A DNA stretch of 64,000 nucleotides from Bradyrhizobium agreste (GCF_016031625.1 NZ_JACCHP010000011.1:186001-250000), one strand, 5' to 3'. Positions 44,702-53,012 are shown, counted from the first letter of the stretch. The notes: generated by a model from the letters alone, not told the origin. A program made the numbers and translations.

Positions 44702-45697
44702 CTATTCCGCTGCTTCGCGTTGTGGCTGAACGATCATTCCCTCCAGCCGGCTGCGAATGATCGCCTCCGCCTCGCGCACGATGCGGGAGATGAGCTCGGC
44801 GCAGCTCGGGATGTCCTGGATCAGGCCCTGCACCTGGCCGGCCGACCAGATGCCTTCGTCGGAATTGCCGGTGGCATAGACCATCTTGCCGCGGGCGCCG
44901 GCGACGAGCTCGCGGATGTCCTCGAACCTGGCGCCTTCCTTCTCCATGGCGACGACCTTGGTCGAGACGGCGTTCTTGGCCACGCGCGAGGTGTTGCGCA
45001 TGGTGCGGAAGATCAGCTCGGTCTCGCGCTCGTCATTGGCGACGATCTTCTCCTTGATGAGCTGATGGATCGGGCTCTCCTTGGTGGCCATGAAACGGGT
45101 GCCCATGTTGATGCCCTCGGCTCCCAGCGCCAGCGCCGCGACGAGCCCGCGGCCATCGGCAAAGCCGCCCGAGGCGATCATCGGGATCTTGATCTTGTTG
45201 GCGGCCGCCGGAATCAGGATCAGGCCGGGCGTGTCGTCCTCGCCGGGGTGACCGGCGCATTCGAAGCCGTCGATCGAGATGGCGTCGACGCCCATGCGTT
45301 CGGCCGAGAGCGCGTGACGGACGCTGGTGCATTTGTGCACGACCTTGACGCCGTGCTTCCTAAATTCGTCGACATGCTCCTGCGGCTTGTTGCCGGCGGT
45401 CTCGACCACCTTGATGCCGGCCTCGATGATCGCGGCGCGGTATTCCGCATAGGGCGGGGGCTTGATCGCCGGCAGGATGGTGAGGTTGACGCCGAACGGC
45501 TTGTCGGTGAGGTCACGGCAGCGCGCGATCTCCTTGGTCAGATCCTCCGGCGTCGGCTGGGTCAGCGCCGTGATGAAGCCGAGCGCACCGGCATTGGCGA
45601 CGGCCGCCACCAGCTCGGCGCGCCCGACCCATTGCATGCCGCCCTGCACGATCGGGTGCTGGACGCCGACGAGTTTGGTGAAGCGTGTCTGCAACAT
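44702..45697 (-). CDS. nitronate monooxygenase-family FMN enzyme
   Basis: A 331-residue TIM-barrel flavoprotein. The start at 45697 (MLQTRFTKLVGVQHPIVQGG) has a GGGGGAA ribosome site; the longer frame adds only 14 residues. FMN-site and family blocks are GGMQWVGRAELVAAVANAGA, PFGVNLTILPAI, DGFECAGHPGEDD with the conserved histidine, MIASGGFADGRGLVAALALG and NMGTRFMATKES. The family oxidises alkyl nitronates or acts as enoyl reductase/NADH:quinone reductase-like enzymes. Pairing with the MDR oxidoreductase gene suggests detoxification or catabolism of an unsaturated or nitro compound, an inference. Confidence 0.9.
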   Translation of the reverse strand: MLQTRFTKLVGVQHPIVQGGMQWVGRAELVAAVANAGALGFITALTQPTPEDLTKEIARCRDLTDKPFGVNLTILPAIKPPPYAEYRAAIIEAGIKVVETAGNKPQEHVDEFRKHGVKVVHKCTSVRHALSAERMGVDAISIDGFECAGHPGEDDTPGLILIPAAANKIKIPMIASGGFADGRGLVAALALGAEGINMGTRFMATKESPIHQLIKEKIVANDERETELIFRTMRNTSRVAKNAVSTKVVAMEKEGARFEDIRELVAGARGKMVYATGNSDEGIWSAGQVQGLIQDIPSCAELISRIVREAEAIIRSRLEGMIVQPQREAAE

Positions 45698-46034
45698 GAT
45701 CTGTTTCCCCCGCGGCCCGCGTGGCGCTCCGTTATCCATCGACTGGCGGGAAGGATGCCGCTGGGGGTGGGAAAAGTCTATTGCGCAGCCGTCCGGTCGA
45801 TCATGCGGAACGCGAGGAGATTCCGCCGGGCGGATAATTTAGATGGTCTCGTGTCCCGGACGCGCTGCAACGCCCATAGCGCGTCGAAGACGCGCGTGAA
45901 CGCGCTTATGGCGTTGCTGCGCAGAGCCGGGACCCACGTTCCGCGAATGCTTTGAGAGATGGGCCCCGGCTCTGCAGCGCATCGTCGAAGGGACGCTGCG
46001 CTGCGTCCGGGGCACGGATAACCGAGGCTGCCAG
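45698..46034. other. 337-base gap filled mostly by a dispersed repeat
   Basis: No gene is supported here. About half is the dispersed repeat at 45846-46018; the rest (45698-45845) is the region upstream of the nitronate monooxygenase-type gene, with no recognisable promoter motif. Confidence 0.7.
45846..46018 (+). repeat. dispersed CCCGGAC...GTCCGGG repeat, copy 2
   Basis: It begins TCTCGTGTCCCGGACGCGCT and ends CTGCGTCCGGGGCACGGA. The paired cores CGCAGAGCCGGGACCC and GGGCCCCGGCTCTGCAGCG lie inside, as in the reverse-complement copy at 18471-18640. The outer ends are inverted repeats of each other, so the element is itself palindromic. Confidence 0.7.
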
Positions 46035-46685
46035 CTACTTCGCCGACAACCGCACCATCTGGCGCCCGCCGTTCATTTCCTTGAGGCTGTTGACGAAGTT
46101 TTCCGGGCGCTGCCAGCGATGCGGGACCTTCAATCCCATGAACTCCGCGATGTCGCCGATGAAGCCGGTGCAGTTCATGGTCTCGGCATTCCAGACCGGA
46201 GAGCTGGCCTGCAACTCCTTGATATAGGCGAACACGCGCTTGGCGTCGGCTTCGTTCAGGTAGACCCGATAGCTCGCGGTCAGATATTCCGGATCGAGAT
46301 CGCCGTAGCTGGCACCGGTCTCGGATGGCACGAAGGTGATGTGACCGAGCACGTAGGCTAGCGTATCGCCGGCCGGCGTCAGGCCCGCAACCTCGACCGC
46401 CTTCTCGCTGGTCTTGCCGTACCAGACGAAGGCATGGCCCCAGCTCGCAGCCGTGCGCGCGCGGAAGTCGACGTAGTAGGGGCCTTTCTCCGCACGCGCG
46501 AGGGAGCGCCGCGTCGATTGCGGCTGAGGTCGCGCGGCGGTGTCGCTCGTGGCAAGCGCGGTCGCATCGGCAGCGCGCCTGTCGGCTTCATGGGCCGAGG
46601 CCGAGGGCGTCGTGCACGAGAGCATAGCCGCAAGAGCGAAGCCCGCGAGGATGCAGGATCCCGATCGACCAGCTTGGTTCGTCAC
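46035..46685 (-). CDS. exported protein with a GHAFVWYG/NCTGFIGDI cysteine-protease-like layout, unknown
   Basis: A 216-residue protein with an N-terminal signal region (CILAGFALAAMLSCTTPSAS); the cysteine there could also fit a lipobox. After an Ala/Arg-rich linker the folded part has SWGHAFVWYGKTSEKAVEVA, ending in an MNCTGFIGDIAEFMGLKVPH motif. A His early and an N-C-T-G-F later, as in permuted papain-like NlpC/P60 or DUF4105 proteins, is suggestive. Catalysis is only an idea. It lies upstream (5' side) of a dispersed repeat and near a small PIGK-repeat gene on the same strand. Family not recognised with confidence. Confidence 0.6.
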   Translation of the reverse strand: MTNQAGRSGSCILAGFALAAMLSCTTPSASAHEADRRAADATALATSDTAARPQPQSTRRSLARAEKGPYYVDFRARTAASWGHAFVWYGKTSEKAVEVAGLTPAGDTLAYVLGHITFVPSETGASYGDLDPEYLTASYRVYLNEADAKRVFAYIKELQASSPVWNAETMNCTGFIGDIAEFMGLKVPHRWQRPENFVNSLKEMNGGRQMVRLSAK

Positions 46686-46727
46686 GTTATTCCCCCTCGA
46701 CCATTGGCCGCAAATGTCTGACGCGTT

Positions 46728-46925
46728 TCAGTAGCGCGCGGCGACCGGGCCCGGCGCCTTGCCGATCGGGGCCTTTCCAACCGGGCTCTTGCCAATCGGC
46801 ATCTTGCCGATCGGCGCCTGCTCGGCCGGGTAGACCGGCACGGGCTGCCGGCGCGGCAGATCTGCAGCGTTCGCGGCCGTCGCAAAAGCAAGCGTGGCAC
46901 CCAGAGCAAATACAATCTTCTTCAC
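46728..46925 (-). CDS. small exported protein with PIGK repeats
   Basis: A 65-residue protein with a GTG start at 46925, AGGGGT six bases upstream. The signal peptide (KKIVFALGATLAFATAANAA) is followed by DLPRRQPVPVYPAEQ and then four tandem copies of the five-residue unit P-I/V-G-K-x (APIGKMPIGKSPVGKAPIGK), ending GPVAARY. The open frame continues upstream but there it translates a dispersed palindrome and is not part of the protein. The role is unknown. The regular lysine spacing suggests an extended, cationic, surface- or wall-binding peptide. Confidence 0.7.
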   Translation of the reverse strand: MKKIVFALGATLAFATAANAADLPRRQPVPVYPAEQAPIGKMPIGKSPVGKAPIGKAPGPVAARY

Positions 46926-47095
46926 AGCGATACCCCTAGAAGGTTTGGTCCAAACACGGCCATGCCGTGCCCCCAGACACGCCTTCCAAAAGGGCGACCG
47001 AATGCGTCCAAGTTGCGGCGCGCGCGGGACATGTTGGCGGCATTGATCGGACGCGCGCAGATGTGATGTGTCTGGATGTTTCGGCCGTCTCGGCC

Positions 47096-47182
47096 GTAGG
47101 ATGGGTAGAGCGCAGCGAAACCCATCGGCTATCAGCGCGAGGAGAGACGATGATGGGTTTCGCTGCGCTCTACCCATCCTAC
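47096..47182. repeat. palindromic repeat GTAGGATGGGTAGAGCGCAG
   Basis: GTAGGATGGGTAGAGCGCAGCG-type left arm (47096-47126, 31 bases ending AAACCCATC) and its exact inverse at 47152-47182 flank a 25-base spacer. Translated, it gives a GRAQRNP / GFRCALPIL signature that I recall as a common false extension of genes in Bradyrhizobium. It sits between the PIGK and coiled-coil genes. Confidence 0.8.
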
Positions 47183-47189
47183 GAAAGAT

Positions 47190-48596
47190 TCACCCGATCC
47201 GGTTGAGGCTATTCCTGATCGTCGCGAAGATGCCGCCGATGTCCTTGCGAAGAGCATCGAGCGCGTTGAAATTCTCGAACACGCGGGCGAGGCGGTCTTC
47301 GACCTCGCGCTTGCTTTTCGTCAGCGCATCGACACGTGAATCGAGGGTGACGCCCGCGTTCGCCTCGATCTCGCCGACGGTCTTGGCGAGGTGGTCGCGG
47401 GTGGCGCCGACTTCGGCGATCATGGCCTCGATGCCGAACACCGGCGCCTTCAGCGGAATGAGGTCGGCCTGCGACTTCGACAGCTCGGCCTTGAAGGCGT
47501 TCAGCGTCGCCAGCGTCTCCTGCAGCGCGCCGAGGCGCTGGCGCGACTGGAGCACGAAATCGTTCAGCGCGTTCTGGCGATCGGCCAGCGTCTTGCCGTC
47601 CGCATCCGTCTCGACATCGGCGAGCGAGCGCTCGAGCTGGGCCCGGCGCTGGCCGAGCTCCTCGAAATCGAGCCGGATGCCTTTCAGGATGTTGAAATCG
47701 TCGTCGATGCGGGCGAGGCGCTGCTCGATCTCGGTCTTGTTCTTCGACAGCGCCTCCACGCGGGCGGGAAGCGGCGCCTCGCCGCCGCTGTCGAGCTCGT
47801 CGATGCTCTTGGCGAGGCGGTCGTGGCTGAGGCTGAGCTCGCCGATCAGCGCGTTGATGCCGGCGTCCGCCGACCGCAGCGGCGCCAGCTCCGCGTGAGA
47901 TTTCGCCAGATCCTCCTTGTACCGGTTCAGCGTCGCAAACGTCTCCTGGACCGCGCTCACCCGTGTCAGCAGCGCTGAGACGTCGCGTGCGATGTCCTTG
48001 AGCCGATCGGCGAGATTGTTCTTGCGGTCGTCGGTCTCGAGGTCGTGCAGGGAGCGTTCGAGCTGGTTCTGGCGGTCGCGGATCTCGGTGAAGACCGGCT
48101 CGACGGCGCGGCGCTGATCGGCGACCTTGCCGACCATCTCGCGCAGCTCCTGCTGGCGGCGGCGGATTTCGGCGAGCTGGTCGTGCATGTCGGTGGATTC
48201 GTTGCGGCCTTGCTGGAGCAGGGCGCGCCGTTCGGTCTCGCCCAGCTTGTCGTAGAGTGCGGAGACCGCTTCCCGGGGATCGCTCTCGATCAAATGCCGA
48301 ACGGTGGCGTCGAGGTGGTTCTGCAGGGCGTGGGCGACCACGACGTCCTCGCGGGTCTTCCTGAGGCGGTCGCGGAGCGTCTTCAGGCTGCGGTCCTGCC
48401 GCGAGAGCTGCCAGGCGGAGCCGGCGATAAGTACCAGGGCAAGGATTGGGATTGCGCCGCTGGCAATCCGCTGCGGCGCGGAGAGGCCCTCGAACCAGGC
48501 GGGCAGGTGGGCGATGTCGTAACCGAACGCCTGCTGGGCAAAGACTGCGATGACGGCGAGCAGGGCGATCCAGGCAACCAGGAAAAGCAGCCACAT
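47190..48596 (-). CDS. membrane-anchored coiled-coil protein with a 142-residue internal duplication
   Basis: A 468-residue protein. The start at 48596 (MWLLFLVAWIALLAVIAVFA) has GAGGA about seven bases upstream. Two N-terminal membrane helices (1-21 and about 42-60) are followed by a long helical rod. Residues 178-319 and 320-461 repeat with a constant 142-residue offset and no gaps: QLERSL, QETFATLN/QETLATLN, RVEAL/RVDAL and RLAR recur in register. Heptad-like charge patterns suggest a parallel coiled coil reaching into the cytoplasm or periplasm. Family not recognised. It could be a scaffold or a cell-envelope organiser, which is speculation. Confidence 0.75.
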   Translation of the reverse strand: MWLLFLVAWIALLAVIAVFAQQAFGYDIAHLPAWFEGLSAPQRIASGAIPILALVLIAGSAWQLSRQDRSLKTLRDRLRKTREDVVVAHALQNHLDATVRHLIESDPREAVSALYDKLGETERRALLQQGRNESTDMHDQLAEIRRRQQELREMVGKVADQRRAVEPVFTEIRDRQNQLERSLHDLETDDRKNNLADRLKDIARDVSALLTRVSAVQETFATLNRYKEDLAKSHAELAPLRSADAGINALIGELSLSHDRLAKSIDELDSGGEAPLPARVEALSKNKTEIEQRLARIDDDFNILKGIRLDFEELGQRRAQLERSLADVETDADGKTLADRQNALNDFVLQSRQRLGALQETLATLNAFKAELSKSQADLIPLKAPVFGIEAMIAEVGATRDHLAKTVGEIEANAGVTLDSRVDALTKSKREVEDRLARVFENFNALDALRKDIGGIFATIRNSLNRIG

Positions 48597-48841
48597 CGTG
48601 AATTCCTCACGCCGGCACAATATCCTGTGTTGCTATTGAAGAGCGGAACCGAGATCAAGAGGCCGGGGCGAGGCAGGACGTTTTGTGGCCGGACGATCCA
48701 CAGCCGGCTCGGGCTCCGGAGCGTGCGGGGAGCCAGCGCGAAGCGCTGCGGACAGACGCATGTGACGTGCACGCCCCGTGCCCGGCCCGCTTGCACCCGG
48801 GCCGGCCAGCCAGTGCCAGGACGAACCAGCGTGCCCGGAGG

Positions 48842-48961
48842 CTATTTCTTCCCAAGCAAGTTCGACCGCATCTTGTCGGCGAACCAGACCACGAAGATCG
48901 CGGCGAACGAGAGAGCGAAGTACAGCGCCGTCCACAGAAGTGCGTTGCCGGCATTCGTCAT
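48842..48961 (-). CDS. 39-residue single-span membrane protein
   Basis: Read directly: MTNAGNALLWTALYFALSFA, then AIFVVWFADKMRSNLLGKK and a TAG stop. GGAGG is six bases upstream of the ATG, an excellent ribosome site. One hydrophobic helix of about 20 residues precedes a basic, inside-facing tail. A GC hairpin (48782-48805) follows the stop. No family is known to me, but the start site and composition are convincing. Confidence 0.7.
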   Translation of the reverse strand: MTNAGNALLWTALYFALSFAAIFVVWFADKMRSNLLGKK

Positions 48962-49069
48962 TTGCGTCCTCCCTTGCATCAGAAATCAATTTTTGCCGGG
49001 AGGGTAGCCTTGGCCGCGACGGCCGATTTGCGCCGGATCGATTTTGCTGCGCTGCGGCGGCGAGAAAGT

Positions 49070-49852
49070 CTACAGCCGAAACTCGTTGGTGAGCTCGCCG
49101 ATGCCGTCGATCGCGACGGTCACCGTGTTCACGGGCTCCTTCATCACCCCGACGCCGACCGAGGTGCCGACCGCGATGAGGTCGCCGGGCGAGAGGGTCA
49201 TGTCGTGGGAGATCCTGCTGACCAGCTCCTGCGCGCTGAAGATCATGTCCGAGATCGGGTAGTTCTGCCGCTCCGCGCCGTTGAGGATGGTGCGCACTGT
49301 GAGTTTTGCGGGATCGAGACCGGTCGCGATCACGGGGCCGAACGGGCCGTAATCGTCGATGCCCTTGGCGCGGGCCCATTGCGGGAAGGTGGGGTCGCGC
49401 GTCAGGATGTCGTTGGCGGTGATGTCGTTGACGCAGGTGTAGCCGAAGATGAAGGCATCGGCTTCGCCAGGCGACACGCGGGCGCAGGTCTTGCCGATGA
49501 CGATGCCGAGCTCGCCCTCATAGGTGGTCTTGCCATCGTAGTAAGAGGGGCGGCGGATCACGGCGCCGGGTGCGGCGGTGCTGGTGGTGGCCTTGAGCAG
49601 GTACAGCGGCTCCGGCGGTTCGGGCTGGTTCAGCTTGGCCGCGAGCGCGTGGAAATTATTCCAGAGCGCGACGATCTTGCTGGGCACGCAGGGCGCCAGC
49701 AGCTCGACCTCGGACAGCGCCAAAATCTTGCCCGTTGTGGCGTTGCGGCCGAACATCTCGCCCTCGTGCACGGTGATGCCGGAGGACGTCAGCGAGCCGA
49801 AACCCGTCGTCCCGGCATGGCGGAAGCGCACCCATTTGGTCACGTTCGTCAT
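49070..49852 (-). CDS. fumarylacetoacetate hydrolase-family protein
   Basis: A 260-residue FAH-fold enzyme. The ATG at 49852 shares one base with the stop of the upstream PanE-like gene. Family blocks: PSKIVALWNNFHALAAKLNQ, TYEGELGIVIGKTCARVSPG with the metal-binding glutamates, FGYTCVNDITANDILTRDP, and LSPGDLIAVGTSVGVGVMKE. The family cleaves or decarboxylates oxo-acids with Mg2+ or Mn2+ (fumarylpyruvate, acylpyruvate, 2-hydroxyhepta-dienedioate and similar). Coupling to a ketopantoate reductase-like dehydrogenase suggests both act on one 2-oxo acid pathway. The exact substrate is unknown. Confidence 0.88.
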   Translation of the reverse strand: MTNVTKWVRFRHAGTTGFGSLTSSGITVHEGEMFGRNATTGKILALSEVELLAPCVPSKIVALWNNFHALAAKLNQPEPPEPLYLLKATTSTAAPGAVIRRPSYYDGKTTYEGELGIVIGKTCARVSPGEADAFIFGYTCVNDITANDILTRDPTFPQWARAKGIDDYGPFGPVIATGLDPAKLTVRTILNGAERQNYPISDMIFSAQELVSRISHDMTLSPGDLIAVGTSVGVGVMKEPVNTVTVAIDGIGELTNEFRL

Positions 49853-50871
49853 CACGCCAGCGCCAGTGCGCGCGGATCAGCCGGTGTCGAGACGCCGTCA
49901 TAGAGACCGGCGATGCGGGCGCGCTGCGTCACCATGGCCAGCACCGAGTCGAGCGCAGGCGTCGGAATGCCGGTGAGTCGGCCCATCTCCTGCACCACGG
50001 TGACGAGCGGATCGATCTCCATCGGGCGGCCGCGCTCGAGATCCTGCAGCATCGAGGTCTTGTGCGCGCCGACCTTGCGCGCGCCCTCGATGCGGCGCTC
50101 GACGTCGACACGGAACTTGACGCCGAAGGTCTCGGCGATGGCTTGCGTCTCCACCATGATCGCGCGCGATAGCGCGCGCGTGGCGGGATCGGTGCAGATC
50201 ACGTCGAGCGTGGCGTGGGTCAGCGCGCTGATCGGGTTGAAGCAGACATTGCCCCAGAGCTTCAGCCAGATCTCGTCGCGGATGCGGTCGAGCACCGGAG
50301 CTTTCAGGCCGGCGGCGACGAAGAGGTCGGCGAGGCGCGCTACGTCCGAGGTGATCTCGCCCGAGGGCTCGCCGAGCGGAAAGTTGTTGCCGTAGACGTG
50401 GCGGATCACGCCGGGCGCCTCGATCTCGGTGGCGGGATAGACGATGCAGCCGATGGCGCGCTCGGGCCCCAGCTCGCGCCACTGCCGGCCGCCGGGGTCG
50501 ATGCTCTCCAGCGTCGAGTTCTCGTATTGGCCGCCGTGCTTGTAGAAGTACCAGTAGGGAATGCCGTTGACGGCGGTGACGATGCGGGTATGAGGCCCGA
50601 GCAGCGGCTGCATCTTTTCGATCACGCCGGTGATCGAATGGGCCTTCAGCGTGATGATGATGAAGTCCTGCACGCCGAGCTCGGTGGGATCATCGGTGCA
50701 GCGCGGATGAACAATGTGCTTTTCCTCGCCCGCGAGCAGCATCAGGCCGAGCTCGCGCATGGCGGCAAGGTGCGCGCCGCGCGCGATCAGGCTGACGTCG
50801 GCGCCCGCGCGCGTGAGCTGAACCCCGAGATATCCGCCGATCGCGCCGGCGCCGTAGATGCAGATCTTCAT
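49852..50871 (-). CDS. ketopantoate reductase (PanE/ApbA)-family dehydrogenase
   Basis: A 339-residue NADPH-dependent reductase. The start at 50871 (MKICIYGAGAIGGYLGVQLT) is where the family begins; 46 upstream residues of the frame are not family-like. The Rossmann motif GAGAIGGYLG is at 7-16. The C-terminal helical domain has LWGNVCFNPISALTHATLD with the catalytic lysine just before (IWLKLWGN), and MLQDLERGRPMEIDPL. It is longer than true PanE (about 300) and is coupled to an FAH-family gene, so a catabolic 2-oxo-acid reductase is more likely than pantothenate synthesis. Confidence 0.88.
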   Translation of the reverse strand: MKICIYGAGAIGGYLGVQLTRAGADVSLIARGAHLAAMRELGLMLLAGEEKHIVHPRCTDDPTELGVQDFIIITLKAHSITGVIEKMQPLLGPHTRIVTAVNGIPYWYFYKHGGQYENSTLESIDPGGRQWRELGPERAIGCIVYPATEIEAPGVIRHVYGNNFPLGEPSGEITSDVARLADLFVAAGLKAPVLDRIRDEIWLKLWGNVCFNPISALTHATLDVICTDPATRALSRAIMVETQAIAETFGVKFRVDVERRIEGARKVGAHKTSMLQDLERGRPMEIDPLVTVVQEMGRLTGIPTPALDSVLAMVTQRARIAGLYDGVSTPADPRALALA

Positions 50872-50971
50872 GAAATCCTCGCGAGCAGAGACCGGATTTT
50901 GGGACGAAAGATCCGGTCCGGCTCGGAGGGATCCAAGCCGGGGCCGGCAGTCGCAGGGGAAGAGGGACGCT

Positions 50972-51397
50972 TTATGCCGCTTGCGGCGTCGAGTTGGTCG
51001 CTTCGTCAACGGCGGCAGCGATGTCGCGCATGCTGATGACGGAGACGAGGCTGTAATCGTCGATCACGGGCAGATGGCGGATGTGATGACGGTTCATCAG
51101 ATGCCGGACGTGCTCGATCGTGTCCGAGGAAGTGCAGGACACCAGCTGCTGCACAGAGACCAGCTGGGAGACCTTGACGTTGACGGCGCCCGCGCCGTGC
51201 TCGGCGACCGCGCGCACCACGTCGCGCTCGGTGAACATGCCGACCGCGGTGTTGCCCTCGGAGCGGACGACATCCTTGACCACCAGCGCGCTGATATTGT
51301 TGGCGCGCATCAGCTTGGCCGCGATCCCCACCGTTTCGTTCATACGCACCGTGACAACGCGCGGCGTCTTCTTGCGCAGAATGTCTCCGACCAGCAT
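50972..51397 (-). CDS. CBS-domain pair protein
   Basis: A 141-residue protein, start at 51397 with GGAGG six or seven bases upstream. Two CBS domains fill it: first VVTVRMNETVGIAAKLMRAN with ISALVVKD and VGMFTERDVVRAVAEHG, second VSCTSSDTIEHVRHLMNRHH with RHLPVIDD and VSVISMRDIAAAV. Such stand-alone pairs bind adenosyl nucleotides and modulate partner proteins. The gene lies between the PanE-like and oxlT genes and has a copy of the TGGTAT-N5-ATGCCA element 33 bases upstream, linking it to the oxalate genes. Confidence 0.92.
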   Translation of the reverse strand: MLVGDILRKKTPRVVTVRMNETVGIAAKLMRANNISALVVKDVVRSEGNTAVGMFTERDVVRAVAEHGAGAVNVKVSQLVSVQQLVSCTSSDTIEHVRHLMNRHHIRHLPVIDDYSLVSVISMRDIAAAVDEATNSTPQAA

Positions 51398-51429
51398 TGC
51401 AACCTCCCTGGGTGAGTGTTGGCGAAGTG

Positions 51430-51446
51430 TGGTATACATAATGCCA
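51430..51446 (-). promoter_or_regulatory. shared 17-base operator candidate, CBS gene copy
   Basis: TGGTATACATAATGCCA, 33 bases upstream of the CBS gene start. It matches the other copies at 52996, 56763 and (weaker) 57132. See the regulon finding. Confidence 0.65.
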
Positions 51447-51591
51447 ATCGTCAAGCGCTGGATTTGGGGATCCGAAAAATCTTGCGACAGGAGTGCTGAC
51501 GTTTGGCGAGCCAAAAGAAGGAGCCTCTATTTGGACTCCCTTTCAACAAAGCGCATGGGCCCGTCCCTGCGGGAACGCGCGACCTGTGCGT

Positions 51592-51624
51592 CAAACGAAA
51601 ACGCCCGGCCGTAAGGCCGGGCGT
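51592..51624 (-). terminator. intrinsic terminator of oxlT
   Basis: A 10-base-pair stem ACGCCCGGCC/GGCCGGGCGT with loop GTAA. On the minus strand TTTTCGTTT follows. It ends the oxlT transcript before the CBS gene promoter. Confidence 0.85.
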
Positions 51625-51648
51625 CGTGCTTGCTGAAATGTACGAAGG

Positions 51649-52941
51649 TCAGATCGTCGATTTCGCGACCACGACCTTGCGCCAGGGCTTGAGCACCGCG
51701 ATCGCCAGCAGAGAAGCCAGGATGTTGGCGCCGGCTGCGATGATGAACACGCTGTTCCAAGTCCCCGACGACTGCTGCATCAGGTTTGCGACCGGCACCA
51801 GCAGCGCGGCGGTGCCCTTCGCGGTGTAGAGCAGGCCGGCATTGGTGGTCGCGAACTTGGCGCCGAACGTGTCGGTGCAGGTCGAGGGGAACAGCGAGTA
51901 GATCTCACCCCAGGCGAAGAACACGAAGCCCGAGAGCAGCACGAACCAGACCGGATCGTGGCCCCAGAGATAGAGCATCCAGATGCCGAACCCTTCCATG
52001 CCGAAGGCGATGAACATCGTGTTCTCGCGGCCGATCATGTCGGAGATCCAGCCGAAGAACGGACGCGTCAGGCCGTTGAGCACGCGGTCGATCGTGGCGG
52101 CGAAGGTCACCGCCGTCATCGTCACCGCCATCAGCGTGACCGGGACGTTGTCGACCTTCCAGTCGGCCGCGATCGGCTTCAGGTTCGCCGTCACCATCAA
52201 GCCGCCGGCGCCGACGATCACGAACATGAAGTACATCAGCCAGAAGATCGGCTGACGCAGCACCTCGGTCGGCTGATAGTTGCGGCGGCTCTGCAGCAGA
52301 TTGGCATTCGCCACCACGTTCGGCACCTGGCCTGCCTTCGGCGCGAGCAGGAAGAAGGCGAGGAGGCAGATGATAATGCCTTGCCCGAGGCCGAAATAGA
52401 GGAAGGTGGTCTGAAAGCCGCTGTCCTTGATCATGGCCTGGATCGGCGCGACGGTCAGCGCGGAGCCTGCCCCGAAGCCGGCCGCCGTGATGCCGGCCGC
52501 AAGACCGCGCTTGTCCGGAAACCATTTCAGCGCGTTGCCGACGCAGGTGCCGTAGACGCCGCCGGCGCCGATGCCTGCGATGATCATGCCGAGATAATAG
52601 CCGTTCAGCGAGGTCGCCTGTGCGTTGATCGCCCAGCCGATGGCGCAGAGCACGCCGCCGACCAGCACGACGATGCGCGGGCCGTATTTGTCGACGAACC
52701 ATCCTTCGACCGGCACCAGCCAGGTCTCGAACAAGACGAAGAGCGTGAAGGCCCATTGGATCGAGGCGCGATCCCAGCCGAACTTCTTCTGGATGTCGGG
52801 GACGAAGAACGTCCAGCCATATTGATAATTGGCGATCATCACCATCGCCGCCACACCGATCGCCAATTGCGCCCAGCGATAGGTGTCGCTTACACGTGCG
52901 GCACTAGGGGCCGCTGCTGCCGACTGCACCATGTCCGTCAT
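51649..52941 (-). CDS. oxlT: oxalate/formate antiporter-type MFS transporter
   Basis: A 430-residue twelve-helix transporter. The ATG at 52941 has GGAGG six bases upstream; TTG at 52944 is the open-frame alternative. It begins with a 20-residue hydrophilic lead, then YRWAQLAIGVAAMVMIANYQ and YGWTFFVPDIQKKFGWDRAS, a signature of the OxlT/oxalate-formate antiporter family. IAGIGAGGVYGTCVGNALKW and GRENTMFIAFGMEG are further family blocks. It should exchange oxalate for formate or a related anion at the inner membrane. Pairing with frc, which activates oxalate, about 10 kb away supports the call. It has its own operator-like site and terminator, hence a single-gene transcript. Confidence 0.88.
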   Translation of the reverse strand: MTDMVQSAAAAPSAARVSDTYRWAQLAIGVAAMVMIANYQYGWTFFVPDIQKKFGWDRASIQWAFTLFVLFETWLVPVEGWFVDKYGPRIVVLVGGVLCAIGWAINAQATSLNGYYLGMIIAGIGAGGVYGTCVGNALKWFPDKRGLAAGITAAGFGAGSALTVAPIQAMIKDSGFQTTFLYFGLGQGIIICLLAFFLLAPKAGQVPNVVANANLLQSRRNYQPTEVLRQPIFWLMYFMFVIVGAGGLMVTANLKPIAADWKVDNVPVTLMAVTMTAVTFAATIDRVLNGLTRPFFGWISDMIGRENTMFIAFGMEGFGIWMLYLWGHDPVWFVLLSGFVFFAWGEIYSLFPSTCTDTFGAKFATTNAGLLYTAKGTAALLVPVANLMQQSSGTWNSVFIIAAGANILASLLAIAVLKPWRKVVVAKSTI

Positions 52942-52995
52942 CAAAAACCCTCCCGAACGCGCCGATCATTTTTATGCATGCGCTGGCGTGCATCC

Positions 52996-53012
52996 TGGTA
53001 TGCCATATGCCA
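52996..53012 (-). promoter_or_regulatory. shared 17-base operator candidate, oxlT copy
   Basis: TGGTATGCCATATGCCA, 55 bases upstream of the oxlT start. The same 55-base distance separates the copy at 57132 from its gene. Confidence 0.7.

Noticed and set aside
46926..47177. N-terminal extension of the PIGK protein
   Set aside because: Translated palindromic repeat; the GTG at 46925 with its ribosome site and signal peptide explains the gene.
50902..50928. ACCGGAT...ATCCGGT inverted repeat upstream of the PanE-like gene
   Set aside because: Only seven-base arms with a 13-base spacer; could be chance in GC-rich DNA.
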